A stretch of DNA of 10,489 bases from Gammaproteobacteria bacterium (GTDB lineage Bacteria > Pseudomonadota > Gammaproteobacteria > Pseudomonadales > Pseudohongiellaceae): positions 5,672 through 16,160 of the forward strand of contig NZNL01000075.1 in assembly GCA_002694855.1 (NCBI GenBank), in the 5' to 3' direction. Both the position numbers and the translations under genes were made by a program. The stretch's first letter is position 1, and the number at the start of each line of letters is the position of its first letter. Below, one piece after another: positions 1 to 8,135 of the stretch. The notes under the pieces were generated by a model. The model was not told where the DNA came from and ran no database searches. It was given only the letters and a program-made list of their open reading frames with translations.

Positions 1-27
1 ACTAAAGCTCTACCTGGAAAGGAATAA
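1..27 (+). CDS. C-terminal tail of an upstream gene, probably gcvT (partial)
   Basis: Frame 1 is open from the window edge for eight codons (T-K-A-L-P-G-K-E) and closes with TAA. It ends 16 nt before the gcvH start, and the gcvH ribosome binding site follows directly, which is the spacing expected inside an operon. In many gammaproteobacteria gcvT (aminomethyltransferase, the T-protein of glycine cleavage) precedes gcvH and gcvP, so gcvT is the natural guess. The eight residues carry no diagnostic motif, so the identity comes from context only. Confidence 0.4.
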   Translation, partial: TKALPGKE

Positions 28-30
28 ATG

Positions 31-36
31 AGGGAG
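31..36 (+). promoter_or_regulatory. ribosome binding site of gcvH
   Basis: AGGGAG lies 7 nt before a GTG codon at 44. It is a strong Shine-Dalgarno match at good spacing and supports GTG as the gcvH start. No ATG is available near the conserved N-terminus. Confidence 0.75.
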
Positions 37-43
37 TCATTGC

Positions 44-433
44 GTGAGTTATATTCCTGATGATTTAAGGTATGCGTTAACACATGAGTGGGTTCGAGTC
101 GACGACGATGGCACCGCCACTGTAGGAATTAGCGATCACGCACAAGATTCCTTAGGCGATATCGTATTCGTCGAATTACCTGAACCCGGTTCGATAGTAA
201 ACGCCAATGATGAAGTGGCTGTGGTGGAGTCGGTAAAAGCCGCGTCCGACATTTATAGTCCAGTTTCTGGAGAGGTCACTGCAGTCAATGAGGCTCTGAT
301 CGATGCCCCCGAAACAGTGAATTCATCTCCCTATGAGAATGGTTGGTTTTTCAAAATTACCGTCAGCGATGGAGCTAAGCTTGCTGATTTGTTGGATGCA
401 GGCGCATATTTCGACCATTGCGAAGATGAATAA
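44..433 (+). CDS. gcvH: glycine cleavage system H protein (lipoyl carrier)
   Basis: GcvH is the soluble shuttle of the glycine cleavage complex. Its lipoyl-lysine arm takes the aminomethyl group from GcvP, presents it to GcvT, and is reoxidised by lipoamide dehydrogenase. The 129-residue protein has the family's usual length (E. coli about 129). The N-terminus has the family pattern of tyrosine, then THEWV (residues 13-17), and the lipoylation motif E-S-V-K-A-A-S-D spans residues 62-69 with K65 as the modified lysine. The segment [10 protein letters not shown] (69-78) follows, as in the barrel-sandwich hybrid fold. The C-terminus is acidic, as is common. The start is GTG, supported by AGGGAG 7 nt upstream. 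It sits between a probable gcvT tail and gcvP. No oddity is visible. The protein needs lipoate attachment (LipB/LipA or LplA), which is not encoded in this window. Confidence 0.96.
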   Translation: MSYIPDDLRYALTHEWVRVDDDGTATVGISDHAQDSLGDIVFVELPEPGSIVNANDEVAVVESVKAASDIYSPVSGEVTAVNEALIDAPETVNSSPYENGWFFKITVSDGAKLADLLDAGAYFDHCEDE

Positions 434-453
434 ACGCTGAAACTGATTTGCTA

Positions 454-489
454 GAATACGATTAAAACCAGTAAGCGAGGTTAGTATTC
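454..489 (+). other. possible RNA hairpin between gcvH and gcvP
   Basis: GAATAC (454-459) is the exact reverse complement of GTATTC (484-489). Inside it AACC (466-469) can pair with GGTT (479-482), giving a two-part stem with an asymmetric internal loop and a 9-nt apical loop. No continuous T-run follows, so it is not a standard intrinsic terminator. It could be an mRNA processing or stability element, or a chance structure. Confidence 0.22.
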
Positions 490-537
490 CGAGAATTTAC
501 TTTTGCTAATATACTCACACCTAAATTGAAAGAATCA

Positions 538-3498
538 ATGCAGACACCAGCCAAATCTTCATACATGCCATCCAATTCCGCCCAAAATGATTCAGTCCCA
601 GCTCTTGAAATGTTGCAATATCAGGACGAATTCCTCCGCCGCCACATTGGGCCCGGGGATGTTCAAATCGCAGAAATGCTACGCGAACTTGGATTGGAAT
701 CGCTGCAACAACTGATAGTAGAAACCATTCCGAGCTCAATCCTTTCAAACAAGCCAATATCACTGCCGGATCCCATCCCAGAAAGTGAAGCCCTGGCGAA
801 GCTCAAAAGTATAGCGGCAAAGAATAAGCAATCGCGTTCGTTCATTGGCCTGGGTTACTACGATACTTATACCCCCAATGTTATTTTGCGCAATGTACTG
901 GAAAACCCGGGCTGGTATACGGCTTATACGCCCTATCAACCAGAAATATCTCAAGGTCGACTGGAATGTTTGCTCAACTTCCAACAAATGACTTTAGACC
1001 TGACCGCCATGGATTTGGCCAACGCATCCTTATTAGACGAAGCGACTGCCGCTGCAGAAGCCATGGCCTTAGCCAAGCGGACTAGTAAGAACAGAAACGC
1101 CAATAAATTTTTCGTTCATGAGAATTGCTTCCCACAAACCATCGATGTCATCAGAACCCGGGCTGAATGTTTTGGATTTGAACTGGTTATCGGTGGCATC
1201 GAAGACATAAATGCCGAAGGCTTATTTGGTGCTATATTTCAATATCCATCCATGTTGGGCGATGCCACCGATCTCACTGAAATCATAGCAATATTACATA
1301 AGCATAATGCCATTGCCGTAGTAGCGGCAGATTTAATGAGTCTGTCATTGCTTAAACCTCCTGGCGAAATGGGAGCGGATGTTGTGACAGGCAGCACTCA
1401 ACGATTTGGTGTTCCTATGGGTTATGGAGGGCCTCATGCCGCTTACTTTGCAACCAAGGACGAATACAAAAGAGCAGTCCCTGGGCGTATCATAGGTGTA
1501 TCGGTTGACGCCCGTAAGAAACTAGCATTCCGCATGGCCTTGCAAACACGTGAACAACATATTCGCCGCGAAAAAGCGAACAGTAATATTTGTACTTCTC
1601 AAGTACTATTGGCGAATATCGCAGCACTTTATGCAATGTATCACGGCCCTACTGGCATCAAAAAAATAGCCGATCGAATTCATCGACTGACGGTTATTCT
1701 GGCTAACGGATTAAAAAGCGCAGGATTATCAGTCGTAAACAAAAACTACTTCGACACTCTCACGATTAATATTGCAGACAACCAAGTGCAAGCTCTTATA
1801 GAACGCGCCAATCTGGCGGGGATCAATTTGCGCATGGATCGACTCACTGATCATGGCACAATTGGGGTTAGTCTAGACGAGTGCACAACCAGGCTCGATA
1901 TCGAGAGACTATGGCAAGTATTGCTTGGCAAAGATAGTAATAAACTATCGATCTCGACAATAGATGGTGCTATCACCCAAGGAATTATAGCGCCAGTTAT
2001 CCCAGTTAATTTAATTCGGCAGAGCGAGTATCTGCAACATCCGGTTTTCGATTACTATCATAGCGAAACCGAAATGATGCGCTATATTAAGCGACTCGAA
2101 AACAAAGATATATCTTTAGCCAACACGATGATTCCGTTGGGTTCTTGTACCATGAAACTAAATGCCGCGGCGGAAATGATTCCGATTAGTTGGCCGGAGT
2201 TTGCTAAGCCCCATCCTTTCACACCGTTAGATCAGATGGCGGGCTATCAACAAATGATTTCTGAACTAGAAGGCATGCTAGCGGAAATTACTGGTTTCGA
2301 TAACGTTAGCATGCAACCAAATTCCGGTGCTCAGGGTGAATACGCTGGTTTGCTAGCCATTAAGAAATACCTCAATAGCCTAGGCGCAATTAACCGAAAT
2401 GTTTGCTTAATCCCAACTTCAGCGCACGGAACCAATCCTGCCAGTGCTCAGATGATTGGCATGAAAGTAGTGCTGATCGCCTGTGACGGAGACGGCAATA
2501 TTGATGTGACAGATTTAAAAGCAAAAGCAGAAACTCATAAAGATGATTTAGCTGCGTTGATGATTACCTACCCTTCAACTCATGGCGTTTATGAAGAAGC
2601 AGTAAAAGAAATCTGCCAGATCATTCATAATAATGGGGGTCAGGTTTATATGGATGGCGCCAATCTCAATGCTCAAGTTGGTGTTGTCAAACCAGCTGAA
2701 ATCGGGGCAGATGTGTCCCATGTGAATCTGCATAAAACCTTCTGTATCCCCCATGGTGGAGGCGGCCCGGGTATGGGACCCATTGGCGTGCGAAAGCATT
2801 TAAAACCTTATTTGGCCAACCACTCCGTCATCAAAATCCAAGGTCCTAAATCGGACAACAGCGCAGTATCCGCTGCCCCTTGGGGAAGTTGCGGCATTCT
2901 ACCAATTTCCTGGATGTATATCGCCATGATGGGCAGCCAGGGGCTTTTGAAAGCCACCCAGGTTGCCATTCTTAATGCTAACTACATAGCAATTAAGCTA
3001 GCACCACACTACCCTGTGCTCTATACCGGTAGCCGTGGCTTAGTAGCCCATGAATGTATTATCGATATGCGCCCACTCAAGCAAGCATCAGGCATTAGTG
3101 AGGAGGACGTAGCTAAGCGGTTGATGGATTTTGGCTTTCACGCACCGACTATGTCATTCCCTGTTGCAGGCACATTGATGATTGAGCCTACTGAAAGTGA
3201 ATCGAAAGAAGAACTGGATCGATTTATTGAGGCCATGATTCAGATACGAAACGAAATTGCGCAAGTCGAATCTGGCGAAATAGACGCTGAAAATAATTCG
3301 TTAAAGCACGCACCTCATACCATACATGACATGGTAGATAATCAATGGGACAGACCCTACAGTAAAGCTCATGCCGTTTTTCCGATGGGTGGTAACATGG
3401 ATAGCAAGTATTGGCCCGCTGTTAACCGTATTGACAATGTTTACGGTGACCGAAATTTATTTTGTTCTTGCCCGGCGATTGAAAATTACGAAGAGTAG
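538..3498 (+). CDS. gcvP: glycine dehydrogenase (decarboxylating), P-protein, single chain
   Basis: GcvP is the PLP-dependent decarboxylase of the glycine cleavage system. It releases CO2 from glycine and loads the aminomethyl group onto the lipoyl arm of GcvH. From ATG 538 the protein has 986 residues, slightly longer than E. coli GcvP (957), with roughly 15-20 extra residues before the conserved R-R-H-I-G-P motif. Both halves of the fused P-protein are present: the N-terminal GDC-P region (to about residue 450) and the catalytic C-terminal half. Visible landmarks are [10 protein letters not shown] from residue 532, the PLP lysine in L-H-K-T-F (K733), the glycine-rich G-G-G-G-P-G-M-G-P loop (740-748), and the usual C-terminus with [11 protein letters not shown]. 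An in-frame TTG at 526 would add four residues, but neither start has a strong Shine-Dalgarno and ATG is preferred. It follows gcvH by 104 nt on the same strand and is probably co-transcribed. The reading frame is intact. Confidence 0.96.
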   Translation: MQTPAKSSYMPSNSAQNDSVPALEMLQYQDEFLRRHIGPGDVQIAEMLRELGLESLQQLIVETIPSSILSNKPISLPDPIPESEALAKLKSIAAKNKQSRSFIGLGYYDTYTPNVILRNVLENPGWYTAYTPYQPEISQGRLECLLNFQQMTLDLTAMDLANASLLDEATAAAEAMALAKRTSKNRNANKFFVHENCFPQTIDVIRTRAECFGFELVIGGIEDINAEGLFGAIFQYPSMLGDATDLTEIIAILHKHNAIAVVAADLMSLSLLKPPGEMGADVVTGSTQRFGVPMGYGGPHAAYFATKDEYKRAVPGRIIGVSVDARKKLAFRMALQTREQHIRREKANSNICTSQVLLANIAALYAMYHGPTGIKKIADRIHRLTVILANGLKSAGLSVVNKNYFDTLTINIADNQVQALIERANLAGINLRMDRLTDHGTIGVSLDECTTRLDIERLWQVLLGKDSNKLSISTIDGAITQGIIAPVIPVNLIRQSEYLQHPVFDYYHSETEMMRYIKRLENKDISLANTMIPLGSCTMKLNAAAEMIPISWPEFAKPHPFTPLDQMAGYQQMISELEGMLAEITGFDNVSMQPNSGAQGEYAGLLAIKKYLNSLGAINRNVCLIPTSAHGTNPASAQMIGMKVVLIACDGDGNIDVTDLKAKAETHKDDLAALMITYPSTHGVYEEAVKEICQIIHNNGGQVYMDGANLNAQVGVVKPAEIGADVSHVNLHKTFCIPHGGGGPGMGPIGVRKHLKPYLANHSVIKIQGPKSDNSAVSAAPWGSCGILPISWMYIAMMGSQGLLKATQVAILNANYIAIKLAPHYPVLYTGSRGLVAHECIIDMRPLKQASGISEEDVAKRLMDFGFHAPTMSFPVAGTLMIEPTESESKEELDRFIEAMIQIRNEIAQVESGEIDAENNSLKHAPHTIHDMVDNQWDRPYSKAHAVFPMGGNMDSKYWPAVNRIDNVYGDRNLFCSCPAIENYEE

Positions 3499-3593
3499 TT
3501 ATGGCCAAGGAAAGTTTGGAGAGCGCAGGTAAAGCAACTCAATTTTAAATATTGCGAAACCAACAATCTATTTTAATCAAAACTGCTATTAAG

Positions 3594-3635
3594 TAGCCCC
3601 ATGATATTGGTTCGCTAATTTTGATGCATGGGCTA
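3594..3635 (-). terminator. weak candidate terminator/stem at the 3' end of the DUF1330 gene
   Basis: Arms 3594-3603 and 3627-3635 are reverse complements (TAGCCCCATG against CATGGGCTA) with one bulged C. They enclose a 23-nt loop and include the TAG stop codon of the minus-strand gene. Read on the minus strand, a second small hairpin (GCTACTTAATAGC) and AGTTTTGATT follow. The loop is long and the T-tract poor, so this is only a candidate. On the plus strand no T-run follows, so it is a poor fit for gcvP termination. Confidence 0.28.
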
Positions 3636-3947
3636 TTCTCGTGGCGGTAGACCATGCACCATTGTGAGTGACTTTAATGTGGTGCCAGAGCGTCGAAATT
3701 CAGATAGATTCTGGTACTCTTCATCGTTGTACCACTTTTTGGCTGCTTGTTCCGATGGAAATTTAAAAATTACGACGCGTCCTTTCAATGGATCGCTGCC
3801 CTCCAAATTTTCGTGACTATCATCGACGGTTATAAATTCTCCATTAAACCGTTTTAAGATTGGGAAAAATCCTTTCTCATATTTCCTGTACTCATCTACA
3901 TCACTCACGACCAAATTGGCAATCATATAAACTGGAGCGTTAGCCAT
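3633..3947 (-). CDS. DUF1330 domain-containing protein
   Basis: This is a small soluble 104-residue protein of the DUF1330 family, which has a ferredoxin-like alpha+beta (dimeric alpha/beta barrel) fold. Family-typical segments are the first strand Y-M-I-A-N-L-V-V (7-14), the D-E-Y-R-K-Y-E helix start (18-24), L-E-G-S-D-P-L-K-G-R-V-V-I (48-60), the helix F-P-S-E-Q-A-A-K-K-W-Y (63-73), E-Y-Q-N-L-S-E-F-R-R (77-86), and the ending V-H-G-L-P-P-R (97-103). There is no signal peptide or membrane segment. The ATG start is well supported by GGGAGA five nt upstream on the minus strand. The gene stands alone, pointing towards gcvP and divergent from pepQ, so context gives no function. The biochemical role of the family is unknown; related folds include small monooxygenases and stress-response dimers, but no catalytic residue can be named here. 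Confidence 0.88.
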   Translation of the reverse strand: MANAPVYMIANLVVSDVDEYRKYEKGFFPILKRFNGEFITVDDSHENLEGSDPLKGRVVIFKFPSEQAAKKWYNDEEYQNLSEFRRSGTTLKSLTMVHGLPPRE

Positions 3948-3952
3948 TTTTA

Positions 3953-3958
3953 TCTCCC
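3953..3958 (-). promoter_or_regulatory. ribosome binding site of the DUF1330 gene
   Basis: TCTCCC on the plus strand reads GGGAGA on the minus strand, 5 nt before the ATG at 3947-3945. The good match and spacing fix the start. Confidence 0.75.
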
Positions 3959-4119
3959 TAATATTACTTAGTGCATAAGATTTAAACCTTTCGAGGAGAT
4001 CATTGCAACGTGACCGTTCTTTGCTGATCTAATTCGAACCCCAAAATTCGTAATCAAATGAAAATTATTTACAACATCAAAGTAAACATTGAATATATCA
4101 TGAACCCTTCTAAATAAGT

Positions 4120-4150
4120 TTGCCTTAATTGAATCAAGAAGCAGTATAAT
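4120..4150 (+). promoter_or_regulatory. candidate sigma-70 promoter for pepQ
   Basis: A perfect TATAAT lies at 4145-4150, about 42 nt before the pepQ ATG. The best -35 is TTGCCT at 4120-4125 (four of six matches), but the spacer is 19 bp, longer than the 17 bp optimum. Transcription would start near 4157 and leave a leader of about 36 nt. The rest of the divergent intergenic stretch (3959-4119) is AT-rich, and I saw no convincing operator or minus-strand promoter in it. Confidence 0.5.
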
Positions 4151-4192
4151 TCGCAGCCCCGTCGGGAAACAGGCAAGAGTTAAATACTGACT

Positions 4193-5512
4193 ATGGAATT
4201 ATTTCAAAAACATATTCGTTCTCTCACAGTGCGCTATCAGCGCGCGCTCGCTCTTTATCGAAAAAATGATAGAGCGCTTGAAGCCTTGCTTGTGCACAGC
4301 GGATGTCAGTTATATTACTTTGCCGATGATCGCAGCGTTTGTTTTCAGGCATATGGCCACTACCTGCACTGGCTACCAATTAATCGGCCGGATCAGTTTA
4401 TCTATTTCTCTCCTGGTCAAAAGCCTATTTATTTCCAGATCGTGCCGGAAGATTACTGGTACGACCAGAGCATCAAAAATGCTAGTTGGTGGGCAGACAG
4501 TTTTCAGATAATTCGTTTAGGGGCTGTTCAGGAAATTGCAAAATATTTGCTCGATGCTGAAGTGGGCTATATTGGCCCCAATGAATCGAGAGCAGCAGAA
4601 ATTGGTATCGATAAATCAGCAATTAACCCTGAAGCAATCATCCATTATCTGGATTATCAGCGAGCTTATAAAACGCCATATGAAATTAATCAACTTAAAG
4701 AAGCGAATCGCTTAGCTATTGCTGGACATGCCGCAGCTCGATATTGCTTTCTGAATGGAGGCAATGAATATCAGATACACATGACTTATATGGAAGCCTG
4801 CAACATGTTGGAAGAAGAGAGCCCTTATACCAACATAGTGGCTCTGGATGAGAAGGCGGCGATTCTCCATTACCAGAGAAAGCGTCGGAATAATAGCGAG
4901 CACAGTCAGGTTTTATTGATCGATGCAGGGTGCCGCGTGAATGGCTATGGCTCCGATGTCACTCGCACCACAGTCAAAGAGAGCGCGCATGAATCCTTTA
5001 AATCCTTATTGGCTGGGATGGAAATACTCGAACAGGAACTGGTAGCCATGGCAAACCCGGGGGTCAACTATCCCGAAATTCATCTTGCTGCGCTTTACAA
5101 AATTGGACAGCTGTTAATCGAACTCGATATTTGTCATGGTTCCGCAGAAGAGTTGATGAAATCGCATGTTTCTCATTTATTTATGCCCCATGGTGTCGGC
5201 CACCTATTGGGTCTACAAGTGCATGATGTGGGGGGTCATCAACAAAGCATAAATGGTGCAATAAAACCACCACCAAGCGATACACCTTCACTGCGCAATA
5301 CGCGCGAGTTAAGCGAAGGTATGGTATTTACCATCGAACCCGGATGCTATTTTATTCCATTCCTGCTGGAACCAGAAAGAAGTCAGGAGCGAGGCAAGGC
5401 AATCAACTGGAAGTTAGTGGATGAGCTGTATTGCTGTGGAGGTATTCGGGTAGAAGATAACGTACTAGTTTCAGAAGCCGGAGTGGAAAACTTAACACGC
5501 CAGTTCGAATAG
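4193..5512 (+). CDS. pepQ: Xaa-Pro dipeptidase (prolidase), M24B metallopeptidase
   Basis: PepQ hydrolyses dipeptides with a C-terminal proline in the cytoplasm using two metal ions, usually Mn2+. The 439-residue length matches E. coli PepQ (443). The N-terminal half (1 to about 165) is the creatinase-like non-catalytic domain with the prolidase signature F-A-D-D-R (43-47). The C-terminal half is the pita-bread catalytic domain. All five metal ligands can be placed: D244 and D255 (D-A-G-C-R-V-N-G-Y-G-S-D), H337 in H-G-V-G-H-L-L-G-L-Q-V-H-D, E382 in T-I-E-P-G-C-Y-F, and E421 in R-V-E-D-N. H333 and H344 are the conserved second-shell histidines. Related enzymes of marine gammaproteobacteria include the organophosphorus acid anhydrolases, so promiscuous phosphoesterase activity is possible, but the sequence does not decide this. 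The Shine-Dalgarno is weak: the nearest purine-rich run, AAGAG, ends 13 nt before the ATG. Its 3' end lies 10 nt from that of convergent waaA. Confidence 0.94.
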   Translation: MELFQKHIRSLTVRYQRALALYRKNDRALEALLVHSGCQLYYFADDRSVCFQAYGHYLHWLPINRPDQFIYFSPGQKPIYFQIVPEDYWYDQSIKNASWWADSFQIIRLGAVQEIAKYLLDAEVGYIGPNESRAAEIGIDKSAINPEAIIHYLDYQRAYKTPYEINQLKEANRLAIAGHAAARYCFLNGGNEYQIHMTYMEACNMLEEESPYTNIVALDEKAAILHYQRKRRNNSEHSQVLLIDAGCRVNGYGSDVTRTTVKESAHESFKSLLAGMEILEQELVAMANPGVNYPEIHLAALYKIGQLLIELDICHGSAEELMKSHVSHLFMPHGVGHLLGLQVHDVGGHQQSINGAIKPPPSDTPSLRNTRELSEGMVFTIEPGCYFIPFLLEPERSQERGKAINWKLVDELYCCGGIRVEDNVLVSEAGVENLTRQFE

Positions 5513-5522
5513 TCTTCTGATT

Positions 5523-6803
5523 TTACTCACTAAATACTTTTTCTATTACTGATAGTAGAGCCGGCAAAGCTTGCTGGTTGGCATCTATTACTGACCTGGC
5601 TGCCAACCCCATTTGATTCCGTTTGAACTCATCTTCAATTAGTTCCACTAAGAATGTTGCAAGCTCTTGTTCGTTAGCTACCGTTTTTAATCCACCGGCA
5701 CTTTCTAACTGCTTGCATATTTGCTCGAAGTTAAACTGTGAAGGACCTACCACAACCGGGAGAGCAAGTGCTGCTGGTTCTAATACATTTTGACAGCCCG
5801 TATCCACAAGGCTTCCTCCAACAAAAGCAATATCTGCGACAGAATAGTAGTCGAACATTTCTCCCATGCTATCCCCTAGTATGACTTGCGTGCTAGCGTC
5901 GGCGGGTCGTTGGGAAGAACGAAAAATTGTTGTGAGTTCATTTTTTTCACAAAGTTTCCCGACTTCTGCAAATCTTTCCGGATGACGTGGAACGAGCAGC
6001 AATAGTGTATTAGGTATTGTCCTTTGTACTTCCTTATAGGCGCTGATTACCTTAACTTCTTCGCCTTCCCGAGTGCTTGCAGCAATCAAAACTGTGCGAC
6101 CTGAATTTTTTATGAAATTAAAAAAAGAATCATTTCCTTGAGTTTTTGAATCTTGTTCAACATTGAATTTTAAGCTGCCCGTAACAGATATTTTATCCGC
6201 AGGTGCCCCCAAGGCCTGAAACCTGTTTGCGTCTTGCGTTGACTGCGCCGCAATAGCATTAATTGATTGCAACATGGGTTTAGTCAGACCAGAAAACCTG
6301 GCGTAACCTGCGACTGATTTCTCTGACAATCTGGCGTTAGCCAAAATGGCTTTAACACCTTGTTTTTTACACTGGTGTATAAGATTAGGCCACAACTCTG
6401 TTTCCATGATGATCAGCAAGTTAGGTTTAATGCGAGTGAGAAAGCGATTGACCGCTGTGGGTAAGTCATAAGGTAAGTAGCAGTGAAATATGGTGTCGCC
6501 AAACAAGACATCAACTCGATCAGCTCCTGTTGGGGTCATATACGTTAGCAGGATTTGGGCAGTGGGATAAGTTTGCGACAGCGCCTTAACTAGTGGCTCT
6601 GCTGCGATTGTCTCTCCAACGGAAACCGCATGAATCCATATTGTTGTTTTGGCTAGGTCAAATTCTGAGGATGGAGTATAACGGCCGAATCGTTCCGAGA
6701 TACGTTGCCAGTAACCCGGCACCCGATAACCACGCCAGTACAACCGTAGCAAAATTAACGGGACTGAAAAGATTAATAAAAGACTGTATAGAAATCGCAA
6801 CAT
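5523..6803 (-). CDS. waaA: 3-deoxy-D-manno-octulosonic acid (Kdo) transferase
   Basis: WaaA (KdtA) is a GT30 glycosyltransferase that moves Kdo from CMP-Kdo onto the lipid A precursor at the inner membrane, starting the LPS inner core. In enteric bacteria it adds two Kdo residues. The 426-residue length equals the family norm (E. coli 425). An N-terminal hydrophobic segment (about residues 3-19) is the expected membrane anchor. Next come H-A-V-S-V-G-E (58-64) with the likely catalytic base E64, M-E-T-E-L-W-P-N (133-140), A-N-A-R-L-S (155-160), A-A-S-T-R-E-G-E-E (241-249), V-P-R-H-P-E-R-F (271-278) and the donor-binding region G-G-S-L-V...N-V-L-E-P-A-A (329-345). The sugar-nucleotide loop reads G-C-Q-N where many homologues have G-G-H-N. 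No clear Shine-Dalgarno precedes the ATG. It is convergent with pepQ, divergent from the FAD oxidoreductase gene, and near hldE, another inner-core gene. Confidence 0.95.
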   Translation of the reverse strand: MLRFLYSLLLIFSVPLILLRLYWRGYRVPGYWQRISERFGRYTPSSEFDLAKTTIWIHAVSVGETIAAEPLVKALSQTYPTAQILLTYMTPTGADRVDVLFGDTIFHCYLPYDLPTAVNRFLTRIKPNLLIIMETELWPNLIHQCKKQGVKAILANARLSEKSVAGYARFSGLTKPMLQSINAIAAQSTQDANRFQALGAPADKISVTGSLKFNVEQDSKTQGNDSFFNFIKNSGRTVLIAASTREGEEVKVISAYKEVQRTIPNTLLLLVPRHPERFAEVGKLCEKNELTTIFRSSQRPADASTQVILGDSMGEMFDYYSVADIAFVGGSLVDTGCQNVLEPAALALPVVVGPSQFNFEQICKQLESAGGLKTVANEQELATFLVELIEDEFKRNQMGLAARSVIDANQQALPALLSVIEKVFSE

Positions 6804-6840
6804 TGCAAGTCTAGTATTCGACTGACGCCTTAAGGTGCTA

Positions 6841-6870
6841 TTGGGAAATTAGATTTGATGTCGATATACT
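6841..6870 (+). promoter_or_regulatory. candidate sigma-70 promoter for the oxidoreductase operon
   Basis: TTGGGA (6841-6846, four of six) and TATACT (6865-6870, five of six) are separated by 18 bp. The predicted transcription start near 6877 gives a leader of about 40 nt to the ATG at 6918. It lies in the 114-nt divergent region shared with waaA. No equally good minus-strand promoter for waaA was found. Confidence 0.45.
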
Positions 6871-6917
6871 CTAGTCGCTTTAGCAACGCATTCATATTCA
6901 GTTAGTAAAGGTAACCA

Positions 6918-8129
6918 ATGACATTGAGCTATTCAACCGACATCGTAGTATTCGGCGGCGGTGTAGCTGGACTATGGTTACTCAATCGATTGCGTAATGA
7001 AGGATATGGAGTCATCCTTCTTGAAAGTAATACCCTTGGTTGTGGCCAAACTGTTGCATCTCAGGGCATTATTCACGGTGGTCTCAAGTATGCCATGACA
7101 GGATCCCTTACTGGAGCCAGCAATGTTATTGCGGATATGCCTGCGCGCTGGCGTAATAGCTTGCAGGGCAGTATAGAAGAAACCTTCAATATCGATTTGT
7201 CCAATGTACGCGTCACCAGTGATCATTATTATATGTGGTCTGATACGGGTATGCGGTCCAAGCTGAAGGCTTTTCTGGGCAGTAAAAGTTTAATTGGCCG
7301 CGTTAGAGCCGTCCCTGAATCCAATTATCCTTCATTCTTAGCCGATGCTCCTGCGGAAGGCACGCTATACCGGTTACCCGATTTTGTTATAGATTCCTCT
7401 TCGCTTATTGAAATACTAGCTGATCACCAGCCCAAAGGAATTTATCAGACTAGTCCTAGCACTATCGAATTCCTTAGGGATGATTCTGGAAGTGTAACCG
7501 GGACCCTAATAAAAACGAAAAACAAAACAGTTAGGATTGCGACGCAGCGCATAATTTTCTGCGCAGGAGAAGGTAACCAGGCACTGATTGAAAAGGCTGC
7601 TCTAAAAACCCCACAATCGCAGGTTCGCCCACTCAATATGGTGTATGTAAAAAGGCCTAAATTACCTATGGTGTTTATGCATTGTATAGGCAGCAACTTC
7701 AGTTTGACTCCTAGCCTGACCATAACCTCTCACCAAGACAAAATGGGCATCACCACTTGGTATTTAGGCGGGGAACTGGCTGAAAGCGGCGTAACGAAGG
7801 GGCCCACAGAACAGATACACGCTGCGAAAAAACTAATCTTTTCGCTGTTCCCTTGGATCGAGTTTGACACAGCGACCTGGGGTTGCTTCTTAATAAATCG
7901 AGCTGAAGCCAATATCAATAATAATTATCGGCCGGACGATGCCTGTTTGATCGAAGAAAAAAATGTGCTTGTTGCATGGCCAACAAAGCTTACTCTAACA
8001 CCCGTACTGGCCGATAAAACTATTGAAATGCTTCACGCTACCAGCGTAAAGGCCACGGATAGAGAGCACTGCGCTGAACTGGATTCACTCTTTAATCGAC
8101 CTAGCATCGCGAACGCGCCTTGGAGTTAA
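6918..8129 (+). CDS. FAD-dependent oxidoreductase of the DAO/GlpD-like superfamily, substrate unknown
   Basis: This 403-residue protein begins with a classic Rossmann FAD-binding motif: D-I-V-V-F-G-G-G-V-A-G (8-18), with the ribose-binding acid E36 at the end of the second strand. G-Q-T-V-A-S-Q-G-I-I-H-G-G-L-K-Y (43-58) follows, a pattern shared with DAO-fold flavoproteins such as glycerol-3-phosphate and 2-hydroxyacid oxidases. A second FAD-contact segment, F-C-A-G-E-G-N (214-220), lies where the chain returns to the dinucleotide domain. The C-terminal region contains W-P-T-K-L-T-L-T-P (354-362), which I recall as conserved in uncharacterised Pseudomonas homologues located near waaA. There is no signal peptide or transmembrane segment, so it is probably cytoplasmic or peripheral. 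The ATG has AAAGG 6 nt upstream. It is the first gene of a two-gene operon with the aldo/keto reductase, 6 nt apart. Oxidation of a C-O or C-N bond is inferred from the fold; the substrate cannot be read from the sequence. Confidence 0.85.
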   Translation: MTLSYSTDIVVFGGGVAGLWLLNRLRNEGYGVILLESNTLGCGQTVASQGIIHGGLKYAMTGSLTGASNVIADMPARWRNSLQGSIEETFNIDLSNVRVTSDHYYMWSDTGMRSKLKAFLGSKSLIGRVRAVPESNYPSFLADAPAEGTLYRLPDFVIDSSSLIEILADHQPKGIYQTSPSTIEFLRDDSGSVTGTLIKTKNKTVRIATQRIIFCAGEGNQALIEKAALKTPQSQVRPLNMVYVKRPKLPMVFMHCIGSNFSLTPSLTITSHQDKMGITTWYLGGELAESGVTKGPTEQIHAAKKLIFSLFPWIEFDTATWGCFLINRAEANINNNYRPDDACLIEEKNVLVAWPTKLTLTPVLADKTIEMLHATSVKATDREHCAELDSLFNRPSIANAPWS

Positions 8130-8135
8130 AAATCA

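Noticed and set aside
434-537. Possible glycine riboswitch in the gcvH-gcvP gap.
   Set aside because: Glycine riboswitches usually precede the first gene of the operon and have a larger conserved glycine-binding core. This gap is only 104 nt and shows one simple stem without that core.
3501-3548. Short open frame after gcvP (ATG to TAA, 15 residues, M-A-K-E-S-L-E-S-A-G-K-A-T-Q-F).
   Set aside because: It starts 2 nt after the gcvP stop and has a GAAGAG in the gcvP end as a possible ribosome site, but it is too short to distinguish from chance and resembles no peptide that I recognise.
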